Counted from the first letter of the stretch, positions 9,701 through 23,287 are shown. The stretch: 64,000 nucleotides of DNA from Martensiomyces pterosporus (GCA_025201845.1 MU603987.1:1-64000), one strand, 5' to 3'. The notes: generated from the sequence alone by a model not told the origin. Translations and numbers: made by a program.

Positions 9701-12118
9701 CGGGGCCGAGCGCGACAACAGCCCTGCTGAACTGGAGCCGAGTAGGCTGAACTTTTTGGCGCCAAAGATCCAATTCAAGCTGTCAACTAGCCCAGTCACC
9801 GCTGGATGGGAGTCTTTGCAAAAACAAGAAAAGCAGCAGCCAGCACGCAAGGCATCTGGGCAGCCCAGCAGCAGCGGGAGGACACACAGCGCGCCTAGAA
9901 AAATGCTACTCTGCGCCAAGCACGGCATACGCGCTAGTGGCAGCGCTGACCTTGTCGCTGGCCCTGCCTCTGCCTGTGCCGATAGGCCTCGAATCAATGC
10001 CAACGTCGTTGCTGAGATCGGTGAGGTGGCTGGTATGCTGCGCGAGTATGACTTTAAAAAATGGCTTTCCATGCAGCCGCTATGGCTTGCGACTCGGATT
10101 ATGCGCATCAGCAATCTGGGCTACCAGGGCACCAAGAGCTCGTCAGCCAACGCGAACAGCGCTTACCTGTTGGCATCGGTCGAGGAGCGGCGAAAGGCAC
10201 TCACAGCCACAGTTCACGTGCTGTTTGAAAGCATCCGTGCCACTATACTTGCCTGCGATAATGAGGAGGATGTGCGCAGTGGCATTGAGCATGGGACGCA
10301 GATTTGCCTTTATCGTGGCTTTGTCGATATCCGCGCGAATGGAGGGTCGCTGGAATCGCCGCACCCCTTTGGATTCCGTCCTGACGCAGGCAAAATAACA
10401 CTGAATATTGAGTGCAGCCGCGCATCAATGTTTCTTCTATCTGCAGTCCCCAAGCACTCAGCACGCACTTCGAACGGCAGCAGCAGCAGCAGCAGCAACA
10501 ACAAAACTGCCGACGCTCTCCCTGCCGACTTTGTTGAAAGCGATCTTTGCGGCGACTTACCCGACACAGTCCAACCACATATCGTGCTCGTGCGTCCACG
10601 TTTCAACTTTAGCCGACAAAAGCTTGAGCCCTACAGGGCACGCATGATCATCGATCTGACGACAACTGCGCTTAATGGCGTCACTTGCGTCAGCTCAGTC
10701 TACCGCTGGTCAGTGTTTATGCACCACATCAAGTACTGGTCACGGCGCAAGAAGCTGGCGCGGCGTATGGCGACCCAGTTCGAAGAGCCGTCCCCTCCAG
10801 ATGACCTGCTTGTCTACATCAACAGCGATATGCTTGATCTACACGGCGACCTGGTCTCCCCGAGGTTTTTCGACCTAGACAAGGGTCTGGTAAAGAGCCT
10901 CCAGATCGGCGTAGACAGCAAAAACCCCCAAATGAAGCTCAAGATGCCTGATGTCCGATTTACCATCGAAAAAACCAAAGCAGGGACCGACAGCGACTTA
11001 GCCATGTCCATTGGCGGCCCTATCGCCACGCTCTATGGGTCGTCGACGCCCAAAGGGCAAGCGAAGCGTACCAGCCTGCAGCCCCTGATATCGCTTAAAG
11101 GCTGCACAATGAGCTTCCGTTTTCCGCGGAAAGACAAGCGTGAGAAGCTTGGATCTGAGCAGGGCGTTCGTCGCAACAGCACCTATGAAAAAATCGACAT
11201 CATGTTTGAGAAGGGCGCTATTGCATTTGGGCACAGGTACAATATGGCAGAGACGATCGACGGGTACATCCTCCTGCAAAAGGGATGCAAGCGCATAGCC
11301 AGGAAATCGACGTCGACGTGCTATCCACCACTGGCGTTCCCCGAATCGGCTCTATCTCAAAAACCCACGCCAAAGATGATACTGAGTACGCTGGGGAACC
11401 CGCATACGTATTCGCCTCCGCCGCTGCGGTCTATGACGGGTGTCAAGCCGCCGCCACCACCGACGCTCGCTGTTCCGGACGATATCCCTACGATTGATTT
11501 CCATGGCCCTGAACTCAGCATCCTTATTCATGATGACCCATTCGAGACGGCACTGGCACGGATCTATCAGGTCGGGCTGCGCGAGCAGCGTGAGCGACTG
11601 AGCAGGCTGGAGGCGTTTAACACAAAAGCCCAGGAGATTCGCAGCAAGCGTGAGCAGGACTTTCTTCGGCACAACTCTGGCACCAGCAATGAGCGCCGAC
11701 AGCCATCGCCAGCTAGCAGTCGGGCCAGGCTCAAGAAGGCTGGCCACACGCGCCGCAAGCGAGTGTCCAAGGACACAAAGTCAATGCGGGAAGCTAGCAC
11801 ATTCACAGGCGGGCGTCCTACAAGCGGCAGCTCGACCCGCAGGCGCCCTGGTCTTGCGAATCCCCGGACATTTAGCTCTATCTATGGTGCCGGGAATGCA
11901 GCGTCGTTTTCGAGCTTTGGTGCTGGCGGGAACAACCTGCAGTCGATCGCTTCTGCGAGCGTGCAGGATGTGTCGTCTTTTGGTGGCCAGGTACGGCACA
12001 GAACGCGTAATCGCACAAACAGCGCTGCTGCAGGAGACGCAGCCAGGTCGTATGCTTCTCTCGCATCTGACAGCGGCGCAGGTGGGTATGCTGACAGCGT
12101 TAATTCGGCATGCAGCAG

Positions 12119-12152
<34 letters not shown>

Positions 12153-15100
12153 GATGGCAGCTACTATGACGACATCGAGAGCCAGACTCCACATCCGGAC
12201 CCTTACCAGCGAATGGTCAGCGAAGTCAGCGCTGAAATAGATGCTGCCTACCAGCGGCTGATGGCTGTCGAATCAAGAGAGTGGGTCAAGGCAATTCGCC
12301 AAAGGATGGTGCCACCTGCAGTGGAGTGTGCTGGTGCCGCCAGCGGCGATGGCGAAATGCGCTTTGAGGATATATTTGATGTGCCGCCCGAAACGTCAGA
12401 CTCCCACCGCGAGCAAGAGTGCGGCTCTCCGCATGCAAGCATCCCTTACAACTATGTCTCTGCATCGTGGACGCACCCGTCTGTGCCGCTTGGCCGCCTG
12501 GTCATGTCGCCCGTTTGGATATCGATCAACACGCCGCTGTCTCTGCTGGAGTTTGGCCAAATCGAAGACTACCTGCGCTATTTGGACACCACAACGCCAC
12601 ACAGCCTGAAGTGGTCGACTCTTGTGCCCACACGTGTGCGCATCAAGTGCGGAGATATCAGAATGCAGCTGCGTGACTTCCCGTTCCCTCTGTTTAGAGT
12701 CCCCGATCCTTACCGCGCAGACACCTCGCGCACAGCGCCACACATGGGCGCCAGCTACGAGGACTTTTGCGGTGGCGTTGAAGTCAGCGGCAGCCTCATC
12801 GTTGCCGAGCGCACAGCACACGAGCGATCATTGCGGTCGGTGTACATACCCATTGGGCCAAGGTCCAAGGATTCGGGGGTCGATTTGCCCGATGTCGGAT
12901 GGTATGTCGCAAAATCTCTGCAGTTCCCCCGCATATTCACGACGCTGTCTATCCTCATGTTTGCCGCGCCGCCAGAGGACAGCAAAGGCGTGCGAATGTT
13001 CCAGCACAGGTACATTCAGTCTCGTCTGCCACCTCTGCCGATCATGTCGACCTGGGGTGCCAGCTACCAGCCAGCTGTCTCTGCGCTGATGCAGCGCTTT
13101 GAATCCTTCACTTCAAAGAGCGCCGATGTCAGCCCTGCGCTTCCATGGTGGGACAAGCTGCGCTCGCGTATGCACTTCAAATGTCGTATGGCAGTGATCA
13201 ACGCGCCACTCCGTGACGAATCCCTGCCAAAAAGACCTCAAGCACCAGCAGCTCTAGACGAAGACACGGCGGAGCTGTATACCAGAAAGAACCTGTCGAC
13301 TCCTAACATCCACCGCCACACCGACGGGAAAGACAAGGAGCAAGGCGTGTCTGCAGGCGAGGAGGGGCAGATGTTCTTCCTAGCGCTGGATGGCCGCGAC
13401 CCATACCAAGTGACGCAAAAGACCGGCGGATACCTGTTTGCTATGCGAGGAGGCGTTCGAATCTGCCTGAACGAGGGGCTCCCTGGCAAGGAGCTGTGGG
13501 ATGAGCATTCTGGCAGGGGCATCTACTCGGTTCCGTCTGAGGAGAGCGCGCCACCGCCTGCGACGCTGGACGAGTTTTTAAGGCTTCGCTGCGAGGAGTT
13601 CCTGATGGGCGTGCCGATCATCATCGATAGGCAGTCGGCTATCCTCAAGTCGATGAACCTGATCCAAGGCATTCGAGACGGGGCAATCAACGAGCCAGGC
13701 GTGGGATCTGACCCCACATCTACTGTTGACGTCGATGCGGTCGCTAGTGCTGGTGCCAGTGCCAGTGGTGGGCTTGGCGAGATTGAGATCGGCGACATTT
13801 TACCCCGGCTGGGATGCAAGGGCTCTTTGGGCCGTTCTCCCAGCGAGCCCATCTCGGCTGACGAAACGCCTCCTTTGATGAACGGCAGCCGAGAGGGGCC
13901 GCAGTCCTGGCGCAAGGCACACATCGACCTGCTGTATAATATTAGCCACGACAGCAGCGCGCGGTACACATTTGTCACCAACAGCGTGGACAAGCTGTAC
14001 CACAAGGTGCTGCTGCATCTGTCTGGCGGCGTGCGACTTGGCATCGGCCTTTCCTCGTACATACCGCCTGATCGTTCCGGGCAGCGGCACAACCACTGGG
14101 AGGTCCAGCCCATCGCTCCCGAAAGCGCAGCAGCAGCAGCAATGCGTGGCACTAGCGATGCATACGTTGGGTATCGAACTACAAAGCTACACACGGGCGT
14201 CAGCCTGCGCTGTCCATTTACCGAGGCTGGGTCACCAGCCCAGCCATCGTTTTCGACACTGTACCTATCTACCAGGGAGTGCGCATTGGATGGCAGCTCG
14301 CACGGCCGACAAGCAAAGGCCGGGCTGAGGAAAGGCAAGGCCGCACCATCTATGGATGCATTCAGGGGCATAGGGGCCGTTCCACGTCTGCGCTCTCCTG
14401 GCACCAGTGTACTTTCAAAGCCGCCGCGACAGTGGAATGCACACGACATCGACGCCCTTGTATCGCCGTTGCATTGCCGCTTCTCCAGTGCGGAATATGC
14501 CAAGATCCACGGCGGCAGTCGGGGCGAACGAGGTAGCCACCACGGGCTGAGCACACTCGATCTGTTTTTCACACCTTTTCCCCTGTCAAAGGACGAGCTG
14601 TCTACAGGTGAGGCGCCTGCGGCGTTTGCAGCGGATGGCCGACCAAGGCCGCATCACACGGTGAAGCGTGCAAGCGCCAAGCCGCAGTGCCAGATCAGCG
14701 CCTCCTCAGCGACAATTGACGGGATCCAGCAGTACCTGCCGCTATATGTTTCGCGCATGATGCTCCCAGTTCGAAAGGGCACGCTGTATCCATTCACCGA
14801 AACCTCCGGCAACAAGCTAGGAAAATGCGTGCGGAGCATGCGTCTGCTGCTTGACTTGAAAAACGTTGAGCTGTCGTACTCCCAGCGCGACTTTGAAATC
14901 AAGGAGCTTGAAACAAGGGAGGTTACCGAGCTGGGATATGGCGACATTGAGGTCAATGCACAGCGAGCGCAGTCTCCAGCACCGTCCGACTTTAACAGCC
15001 TGCCAAACCAAACGATATCTGGCGCCAAAGCCGAAGGCACAGTGCGCGAGCTCAAGGCACGCGTCGACTCGTTCTCCTTCAACCTGCTTCTCGAGCAAAC

Positions 15101-18100
15101 ATCAGTCAAGCTTCATGTTGGGCGCCAGAGCACGCCTGAGCCAGGCTCACCGGCGCCCTCGGCACCTGCATCAGTCTCTTCCTCAATGCCATCCACCGGC
15201 GGAAACAGCAGCACCCATGGCCATTCAGCAGCAAAGGCAAGGCCTCGTGGTGGCGAGTCCAAGAGGCAGCCAAAGAAGCAGGCTGCAGAGACCCAGGCCC
15301 TCAGATGGGGAGTTGGCGATGCTAGCACAGAGATCGACTATCTTGATGTCCGCCTCATCCAGATGTCCTTTATCATGCCGCTCTTTATGAATTCGCTCAG
15401 TACCGACTATGTGGACCAAAGCAAGCGCCATAACGGCCTCAAGTTTACCGATGGCTCATTCAGGGGCCTCACTGTCTTTGAGAGGAGCTGGATCTCGCCA
15501 GCTAGCATCCGCGATCTCAACGAGCTAGACTTGGGCGAGGCGCTGTTTAGCAGCCCCAGCGTCGTCAGCGTGCTGTGGTCGCCGCGCATGGTGTACTTCA
15601 CTCAGCGGCCAGAGTGGTCACAGTTTAGCGACACAGTGGATGGCATCCTCGACTCGACAAGCGCTGCTGGTGGCGGATCACCCAGGGCGTCGCCTGATGC
15701 TGCGGCGGCAGCGGCGGCGGCCAACTCCAGCAGCACCACACCGACAGCCCGTTCTGATGCGACTGCGCGGGACAGTCTGAAAGTGCTCACGCAGGGCGGC
15801 GTGGTCAGCCTTGACAGCTCTCTGGCATCCATGCCGGAGCCAAGCGAAGCGGATGACCTGTCGCTCAGGCGCAGTTTAAGTGCAAGCAGGGCCAGAGCTA
15901 GCAGCGATGCCAAGCGTATTGGCCGTGCCGTGCGCCAGCTGTCAAGCGCATCGGCGAAGATATGCGATGATGGCAGCAGCTCGGCTGTGCACAGAAGGAA
16001 CACGTCGATGCCCTGGGGGCTGTCAAGGCACATGTCGCATGAGGGCTCTGTGGCAGAGACGCTGTTTGTAAAGCCAAACATACCACACATATATTCGCCA
16101 AACGCCATGCAGCCCACAGTCTTTGCACAGCGCGCCTTCACCCAGCTGAGCGTGGACAGCTCGTCGAGCGCTGCCGAGCTGCCAGGCAGTGCAGCCCACG
16201 GCTCCTCAAGCACGTCCCACGTGCCGGATATGCCACAGCTGGCCGAGCCAGGTGCTGAAGCCAAGAGCCCCACGTCGACAATGTCCTACAAGTCGTCGTT
16301 CCATCTCTTGGAGCTGGCGAGATCGCGCCAGCGCCGGCTGACAGCGAGCAATTCGCGGCAGACGCTCAATGCGCTAATGCCCTCTCAGCAGGCACAAGAG
16401 AGTGCTGTGCAGAGTGCAGTCGCGCTTGATACTCACCAGCAGACGAGCGTCTGCATCGACCAGACGACTTCAAACAACCAGATAACGCGGATGGTGCCAA
16501 CTGGGCCAGACCCCAATGTGATCATGCGGGACTCGCGGTCGACACAAGCCATTCTCTTGAAGAAGCGCAAGGAGATGCTCGGCATCGCGATACAGCATGA
16601 GCAGGCATCGCTCGCTTACCTGAGCCACGAGTTTGAGCGCGCGCCAAACAAGCACAACGAGGAGTTCCGCAAGGGGATGGTCCGGCGTGCGGAGCACATC
16701 TACGAGCTCGGGGCACGCCGCAAGCTCATCAACCGCTGCCTGCGCGTCCTAGGCGTCGACCCAGATGCTGAAGACAACAGGTGCCACTCTGGCATTCCAG
16801 AGCTTCCCGAGGGGGGCACTGACTTTGACCGGGACACACAAGAGGTCGAAAAGGTGCTTGCCTCGCTCTACCGCCACCGGTGCCTGATCTACTCTGGGTA
16901 CCTCATTTGGACCACCCAGGTGCGCGACATCCTCACTCGCTTCTTGTACATCCAGGACTGCTTGAGCGCGATAGAGTACTACATGTCTGAAACAGCCACA
17001 AAGGTAGCGCGCAATGCAACATCGGACAAGGAGGCGGCCGGCTCTGACGGAGCAACTGATCTGAGCGAGCATGCGGCTGAGAGCCATGCCCAATGCGACA
17101 AGCTAGCTGCAAAGCCTGTGGATGAATACTTCTCGCTGCCAATCCGCGAGACACCAGGCACTACTATATCGCGCCCGAAGCCAAAGGCATCCGGCCGGCG
17201 TAGCTCAGCGTCTGGCTCATCGCCGCGCACGCGGCACTTTCCAAAGCTGCTGCGCAGGCTACGCAGCCATGACAAACTCGGCTCTGAACCACAGGGCAGC
17301 AAAGGCGCAGCGAAGCGCCAGGCTGACAAGGGCTTCTCCTGGAGGTCAGATCGCAGCAAGCCAAAGAAGAAGGGCAGGGTGCGCCGAAAGGAGGAATACA
17401 AGCCATCGGCGCACCGCGTCACCAACAACAAGTTTGAAAAGGGACTGAAAAGCGTGTGGGACGACTTCTCTCGCTACCATCCCTACTACTCGTTCTTGGT
17501 GGAGTTTCTGAACTCGCAGGTGTCGATGCGAGTGGACGAAAAGACAAGCACCACCTCTGTCATAGCTGTCGCTGAGCGCGTGCAGCTCCACCGCATATTG
17601 CTGTGCAACGAAGACGACTTTGTGGCCAGCAATGCCTCGAACGAGCAGGCACAGGGAACCGGACAGGTCAGCCCGCCCGACGATGAGGCCATTGTCAAGA
17701 CCCGAAGCCTTGTTGAAGTGGAGAACGTCCAGATCTTCACCGCCAAGCGCGATGACTTTGAGAACCAAGCTGCATACTTTGTCGACTGCACATATGGCTC
17801 ACAGTTCGAGGGCGACGCGTCCCAGCCGGGCACGATATGGCCCGCATGGATTCCAATCGAGCTGCTGCTGAGTCAAGGAAAGCACAAGGCGCGAGGCATA
17901 TTTGAGGAGAGCGAGCTTGACGGTGCCAGCGATAGCAACGACGTGTACCCCGACAGCGACGACTCGTCTAGCTCGGGCTTTACGTTTGCCTCAGACGAAC
18001 AAAGCCAGCGGGCGCGCGGAAGCAGGGGAAGGAGGAGCAGGTACGGCCGAGCATGGTGGCTTCAAGACCTGAGCAAGTACAAGCGTCTAATGGACCGCAA

Positions 18101-21100
18101 CAACGGACTCCTTGTTTATGACAAGGCCAACCCGCACCGCATCCAGGGCGACAGTGCAGAGAACCTTGGCTTTTCGGTGCCAGAAGACGAGGAGGGAGGG
18201 GGCTGCGGCGAAAGTAGCACAGCTGGAGCGCCAGTGGCAGCAGAGCCAGCAAGCGCAGCTGCCTCTGGCTCGTCTGCAGCACGCGAATCCAGCGCTGCTG
18301 AAGCTGCCGCTGGCGATGGCAACAAGAAAGGCGGCAGCCGGACTAGCGATGAGCGCAGCACAGAGGCATCTCCAGGAAGGGCCAGTGCCGACAAGCGCAA
18401 CTTGGCTGACTCTGCAAGCGACGATGCGGCGAGCGACGACTCCATCGATGAAGCGGAGGCAACTGGCAGCCACCAGGGTCTGTCGCATCGCGCCAACCAC
18501 TTTTCCGTGTTTCTTCCGGAGCTGGACCTCGCGTGCACTGCCGAGCAATACGTCACAGTGTACGAGACAGTCACGGATCTCCTGGTCTACATTGACGCGG
18601 AGAAGGCTGCTTATATGGACCACCTCAACACGATCCTGCTCAGCATCGACATGGAGGACCTTCGTGGGCTGCTGAAGATCATCCGTGCCACACAGGACGC
18701 TCTGCGTGAGCGCCTGCCCATTATCCAGGACTGGTATGCAGTCCAGCGCAGCAACGTTGTTATGTTCCGGGATGTCACCCGCGCAGTGCCTCTTAGTGAC
18801 CACCGCTCGCTCTATGAGCTCGACTTTTCTCGCCAGCAATCGCGCGCCGTATCGCTGCTGACTCTTGACAGGCATCGCCGCGCCCTGGAGCTCCAGCTAC
18901 GCACTGCAATGGATTTGTTTGGAGCAGCGCAGAAGCAAAAGAAGCAGCAAAGGAGGCTCGAGAGCAAGGCTGCCCGGGCCGCACCCGGAAAGGGGGCCGG
19001 CAGCCACACCAGCCATCGCCGCCCCAGCAATGTGTCTGCGGCCAGCGAATCGGCGTTTAGCCAGGGCGCCGATAGAAAGACACTTGCCAGCCGCCACACC
19101 AATGTGTCGAGCCTGGCAAGCGAGGCTATATCCGACAGGCCGTCGGTGCGCAGCAGGCAAGACATCGCAGCGCAGTCAGCCGCTGCATCCTCTCGCCTGT
19201 CAAGCACGCAGACCACGGAGGAGACACAGAGCACTATTGCGCGCACGATCCACCTGTTTATCAGCAAGGCTACATGGCACATGCTGGAGAACGACGGGCA
19301 GCCTCTGTGCGATGTGACCTTGCGCTGGGCCTCTCTCAAGGCCGTGACAACATCCGACCAGGCGACGCAGCTTCTGTCCGAGGTGCATCTGCTTTACATT
19401 GTCAACAGGCTGCCCAACCCGATGTTCACCGATCTCGTCGGCCCATATGTGCGGCCAAAGCACCCGAGGCCTGACTTTTGCATCGACAAGATGATCCGCG
19501 TGAGGTGGTCTGAGCTGGCGCCGGTTGGTGGGATCAGCATTGTTGAGAGGTTTGAAGTCAACCTGTTCCCGCTGCGGCTCCAGCTTTCTCACGATATCGC
19601 CCAAAAGCTCATCAACTACCTGTACCCGTACCAGGAGAGCAGCCAGGGCTTCAACGCTGGCGCCAGCCTCGCTGCGGGCAAGGCTGACCTGCCGTCGTCT
19701 GGCACGCCTGGTCGCCACCGCCGACCGACTGTATCAAGCATGAACTCTGACGCTGGCCGAGATGCTGTCAGCACGCATCTGTCGCCCACACCAGCCCCAC
19801 TCAACGACAATGGGCCGCTGCCGCCTGCTGCACCACCACGGTCCAAAACGACGGCTTCTGTGAACAGCAGTGCTGGTGGTGGCCACTCTGCCTTGCAGCC
19901 GGCTGCAAAGCCACACAGCGGAGGCGGAAGCAAGTCCCTGTTTGCGACCAAGATGCGGAAAACCATCGACGACCACGCCAAAGGGAACAGCGCGGCCAGC
20001 ACGCCAGATGCCGAGGGCACGGCGCTGACTGCCCCGTCTCCTTCGCCAGCTGCGTCTGGCGTGTTTATGTCGATGTCCAGCAGGAACTCGCCACTCTCGC
20101 TCTTTTCAGAAAACACGAGCGTAATCAGCATGTCGCAAAGCGGCGAGAACCGGGACCAGATTGACCAAATGAAGCAGCGCGCCAGCAGCAACAAGACGTT
20201 TTTGAACATCAAGATCGGCGGGAGCAGCATTTGCATTTCGTACCAAGGAAAGAAGGCCAGCAACATTACTGATCTTCGCGATTTTGAGTTCCATGCGCCA
20301 ACGCTGGAGCTGCGCAACCAAGTCGAGTCGTACTATGAGCTTCTGATGCAGGTCAAGAAGGAGTACATGGCTGTTGTTGTCCACCACACGGGTGCTCTGG
20401 TGAAGGAAAAGTTCCGTCAGCTGCACAACCGCAAGGCATGGAGCAAGTCTTCGTTCGGGCCAGACTGGGAGGCACGCAACCTCCTCATTGACATGGACCG
20501 GCGGGTCGAAATGGGGATGATGGCAAGCATCCAGGGCAGCACCGACGGCCGCGAGCAGTTCCCATCCAGCACACCCCGGCAAATGCACGGAAGCCATGTG
20601 CCTGGTGCTGCTGGCGCCGGCGACGCTGAAGGCGCCGTGCTTGGCGATGCCATTCGGGTGCCCGCTGAAATCAGATCGCTGGCATCTAGCCCCCCATCGT
20701 CGTCGGCCAGCATGATGAGCACGCAGCGTGGCGGCGACCAGCCAACTGACGGGGAGGACACAGCGTCGCAGCAGCCAGCCGCAGGAAAGGCGCCGCTGGC
20801 CAAGTACATGATCCTCGATCCACGCAAGCTCATGGGCAAGCGGCTCCCAAGCATGCTCCCTAAAAACTTTTCGCGCATCGACAGCAGCCGCTCTGACATA
20901 CTCTCGCTGGGCAAGGGCCACGGAGACGAAGACAAAGGCAGCGAGGATCGCGGCAGACACAGGGCAAGGGGCGACCAGCGCCAGCATCCGGCAGACGTCA
21001 CCAGCACCTCTGTGCCATTTGTGGCTCCGCCTCCTGGTCTCATGGGGTTCCGGCCGCTGTACTCGTCAATGTACGTGGACATGCTGCCTGCAGCCACTGG

Positions 21101-21362
21101 TGTGCGCTCAGAGTCGCCTGCTCGCTCGCCATCCTCCCCTAGACGCACAAAGGGATCGCCGCCGCCACCACCACCGCTGCCGCTTCCGCGCAATGGAGCA
21201 TCAGGAAGCGCCTCTCCAGCCAGAAGCCCTCTCCTGCCGCCGCAGCTGGTGCCCATGGCACCGCCGTCGTCCGGCTACAAGAGTGATGGCGATGGCAGCG
21301 ATGATCGCAATGCGGGCAGCAATGGGCCCCTGCCCGCTGCCCACCATATCCACAAGCTGTAG
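6735..21362 (+). CDS. FMP27: FMP27/BLTP2 (Hobbit) bridge-like lipid transfer protein, giant single-exon form
   Basis: One uninterrupted ORF of 4,875 residues. FMP27 proteins are long repeating-beta-groove lipid channels at ER-plasma membrane contacts, anchored in the ER by an N-terminal helix. The N-terminus here has that anchor (residues about 3-20, FPVFLLVVIALFSVLLPVP) and a second hydrophobic segment (about 45-75). The family's named blocks occur in order: the GFWDK-type motif as PWWDK (2137-2141), the WPPW-type motif as WPAW (3702-3705), and the C-terminal block beginning FLNIKIGGSSICISYQGK (from 4489), which includes VVVHHTGALVKEKF. Yeast FMP27 has about 2,630 residues, so this protein is nearly twice as long; the excess is Ser/Ala/Asp-rich low complexity, for example poly-Ser at about 197-220, an Asn-Asp repeat at about 1795-1807, and long disordered stretches near 3000-3150, 3750-3900 and after 4560. 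ATG 6735 is the first Met and directly precedes the anchor. No intron signal is needed. Confidence 0.9.
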
Positions 21363-21610
21363 CCCTCCATTTCACGACATTTCTCCGCTTCTATTTTGCT
21401 ATGTGCTTGAACTCTGGCCTGTGTTGGCCCGTTGTGTTCGCCTGCGTTTGACGAATAAACCAGTGTTTAGAAGAGAGCTGTGGCTTGGGAGTAATCGAGA
21501 AGCAAAACGCGACTTTGCGCATATTAGAGTGCTATAAAGAAACGATGGCTGCAAACAAAAAAGGCGGCCCATGGAAGCTGCCGCCGCTTCAATCAGCGCT
21601 TTTTTTTTTT
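21363..21610. terminator. Convergent 3' region of FMP27-like gene and ERG6
   Basis: 248 bases lie between the stops. AATAAA at 21454-21459 is a plausible polyadenylation signal for the plus-strand gene. On the minus strand the ERG6 TAA stop is followed immediately by about 11 A (a T run at about 21600-21611 on the plus strand). Confidence 0.5.
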
Positions 21611-22732
21611 TTAGTTGAGGGGCTTGCGGCCAACGATGAGGTACATGGGAGTGAAGATCTCCAGCTTTGCACCGGCAACGAGGCCATCCGAGGCGGTCAT
21701 CAAGACGTCCTGGACCTGGACGGTGCCTGCAGGGGCAATGCCGACCTTCTCGAGGAGCTTGACAGCGTTGGACGTGAAGAGGCGGCCGACCTGGGAGCGA
21801 GCGAATCCCTGGAGGCCATTGAAGTTGATCAGGCCGACGTCGAGATCAGCGTACCACGGGATCTCGTTGCCAATGGTGGTCTCGTGGGCCAGGTCCTTGG
21901 CGACCTCGATCTCGAATCCAGCGTCCTTGGCGGCCTGGAGAGCGACCTTCGTGCTGAAGAGCTTGGCAATGCCGTCGCCATGTTCAATGTCCAGAGCAAG
22001 CTTCTTGTGGAGCTCGTTCTTCTCGTCGAACTTGTCGGTAAGGCACCACTCGTAGATGGCAAAGTAGCCTCCGGGCTTCAGAACCTTGTACATCTGGCTG
22101 TAGACGCCCTTGAGGACAGGGGCGTGGCATGTGGCCTCGATGGCATAGACGGCGTCAAACGTGCTCTCCTCAAAGGGCATGTCCATGAAATCGCCCTTCA
22201 CAAAGGCCGAGTTCTTCTCCTGCTGGTACTTCTTGGCGTAGATGTTGGCGCGCTGGATCTGGTAGTCGTTGTTGTTGAGGCCAGTGACGTGGGCATCAGT
22301 GAAGCGGATGCACTCGCGAGCGGGGCCACCAACGCCACAGCCAACATCGAGAACCTTCATGCCAGCCTTGATACGGGCCGCGCTGAACAGCAGGTGCTCG
22401 TGGCGGCGGATGCTCTCGCGCAGAGTCTCGCCGATGCTCTTCCGAGCAAAATGGAAGCTCTCGCCCCACCCGTACTCGTAAAAGTCAGTGGCCAGGTTGT
22501 AGTAGGTGTTGGTCAGAGTCTTGTACATGTTGGTGCGCGCCTCCTCGTTGTTGTTCTCCGACTCCTTCCAGAACTGCTGGTAAGTGTTGACCGATTCGGT
22601 CTGGAGCTTCTTGTCCTTGCCGCTGAGACGGCTGACAATGGACGTCGCGGACTGATCCTCAACAACGCTCTGGTGAAGAGCCTTGGAGAGCTCGGGGGTG
22701 GGGTCGAGAAGCGGTGCGCTGCTGCCGGACAT
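21611..22732 (-). CDS. ERG6: Sterol 24-C-methyltransferase
   Basis: 373 residues without introns. The enzyme transfers a methyl group from S-adenosylmethionine to C-24 of a sterol side chain (zymosterol to fecosterol), a late ergosterol-pathway step at the ER or lipid droplets. The sterol-binding aromatic region YEYGWGESFHF is at 85-95, SAM motif I VLDVGCGVGGPAREC at 127-141, GDFMDMPFEESTFDAVYAIEATCHAP at about 180-205 (motif II region), and VLKPGGYFAIYEW at 217-229 (motif III). The length is close to yeast Erg6 (383). The same frame extends to 23122, but that extension is low-quality sequence and MSGSSAP (ATG 22732) matches the usual N-terminus. It supports a fungus making C-24-methylated sterols. 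Confidence 0.97.
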   Translation of the reverse strand: MSGSSAPLLDPTPELSKALHQSVVEDQSATSIVSRLSGKDKKLQTESVNTYQQFWKESENNNEEARTNMYKTLTNTYYNLATDFYEYGWGESFHFARKSIGETLRESIRRHEHLLFSAARIKAGMKVLDVGCGVGGPARECIRFTDAHVTGLNNNDYQIQRANIYAKKYQQEKNSAFVKGDFMDMPFEESTFDAVYAIEATCHAPVLKGVYSQMYKVLKPGGYFAIYEWCLTDKFDEKNELHKKLALDIEHGDGIAKLFSTKVALQAAKDAGFEIEVAKDLAHETTIGNEIPWYADLDVGLINFNGLQGFARSQVGRLFTSNAVKLLEKVGIAPAGTVQVQDVLMTASDGLVAGAKLEIFTPMYLIVGRKPLN

Positions 22733-23287
22733 TTTCCAGATTACTTGTTTGTTCGTTTGGTTGCCTGCTTGGACGCGAGTGCTGCGAAGAGCAAAAGTAC
22801 AGAAGAAAGGTGGGCGCGCAGGAGCGAGTGCGGAAGGAGGAGGAAATTCGAGAGATGAGAGGGAGATGAGGCAAAGAGGCAGGGTCTTGCGCCAAGGACA
22901 CACGCTATTTAAATGGCAGGCAGCGCTGGCCTGGAGGCGAAAAAAAAATCCAGGACGCCCTTCTGCACTGCCTTTCACGCTCCAGAGCACTGAGGCGGGC
23001 AGCACAAAAAGATGAAGATCCCTAAACAACCGACTGGACGGATTCTCCGCGCCTGCACGCAGCAGCAGCCGCTTCCAGCAGACAGCCAGTCTGGGCCAAT
23101 GGGCAGCGAGCCCGACCGTCACTCAGCTTGATCGATCAATCAGCAGCGAGTACGAAATCTCCTTTGTCTCAAGGCTCCAGACCATCTTGCCACGGAGATG
23201 GCTCGGCAGGCGCATGCTGACCGGCACATAGCGGGCTTTATTGATCCATTCGTTGAATCGTGCTACCAAAAAAAGAAAATAAATGAC
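22733..23287 (-). promoter_or_regulatory. ERG6 promoter region and MOT1 3' flank
   Basis: About 555 bases. Read on the minus strand, a TATA-like TTTAAATA lies at 22906-22913, about 175 bases before the ERG6 ATG. Between it and the ATG is a CT-rich stretch typical of fungal leaders. MOT1 ends at 23288, so the far side also holds its 3' UTR. No gene was seen. Confidence 0.5.

Noticed and set aside
21485..22858. 457-codon plus-strand ORF opposite ERG6
   Set aside because: It lies entirely antisense to the confidently identified ERG6 reading frame; it is a mirror-frame artefact of GC-rich coding sequence.
22733..23122. N-terminal extension of ERG6 by 130 residues
   Set aside because: The extension has no similarity to the family and would run through the presumed TATA-like element and leader; ATG 22732 gives the normal length.
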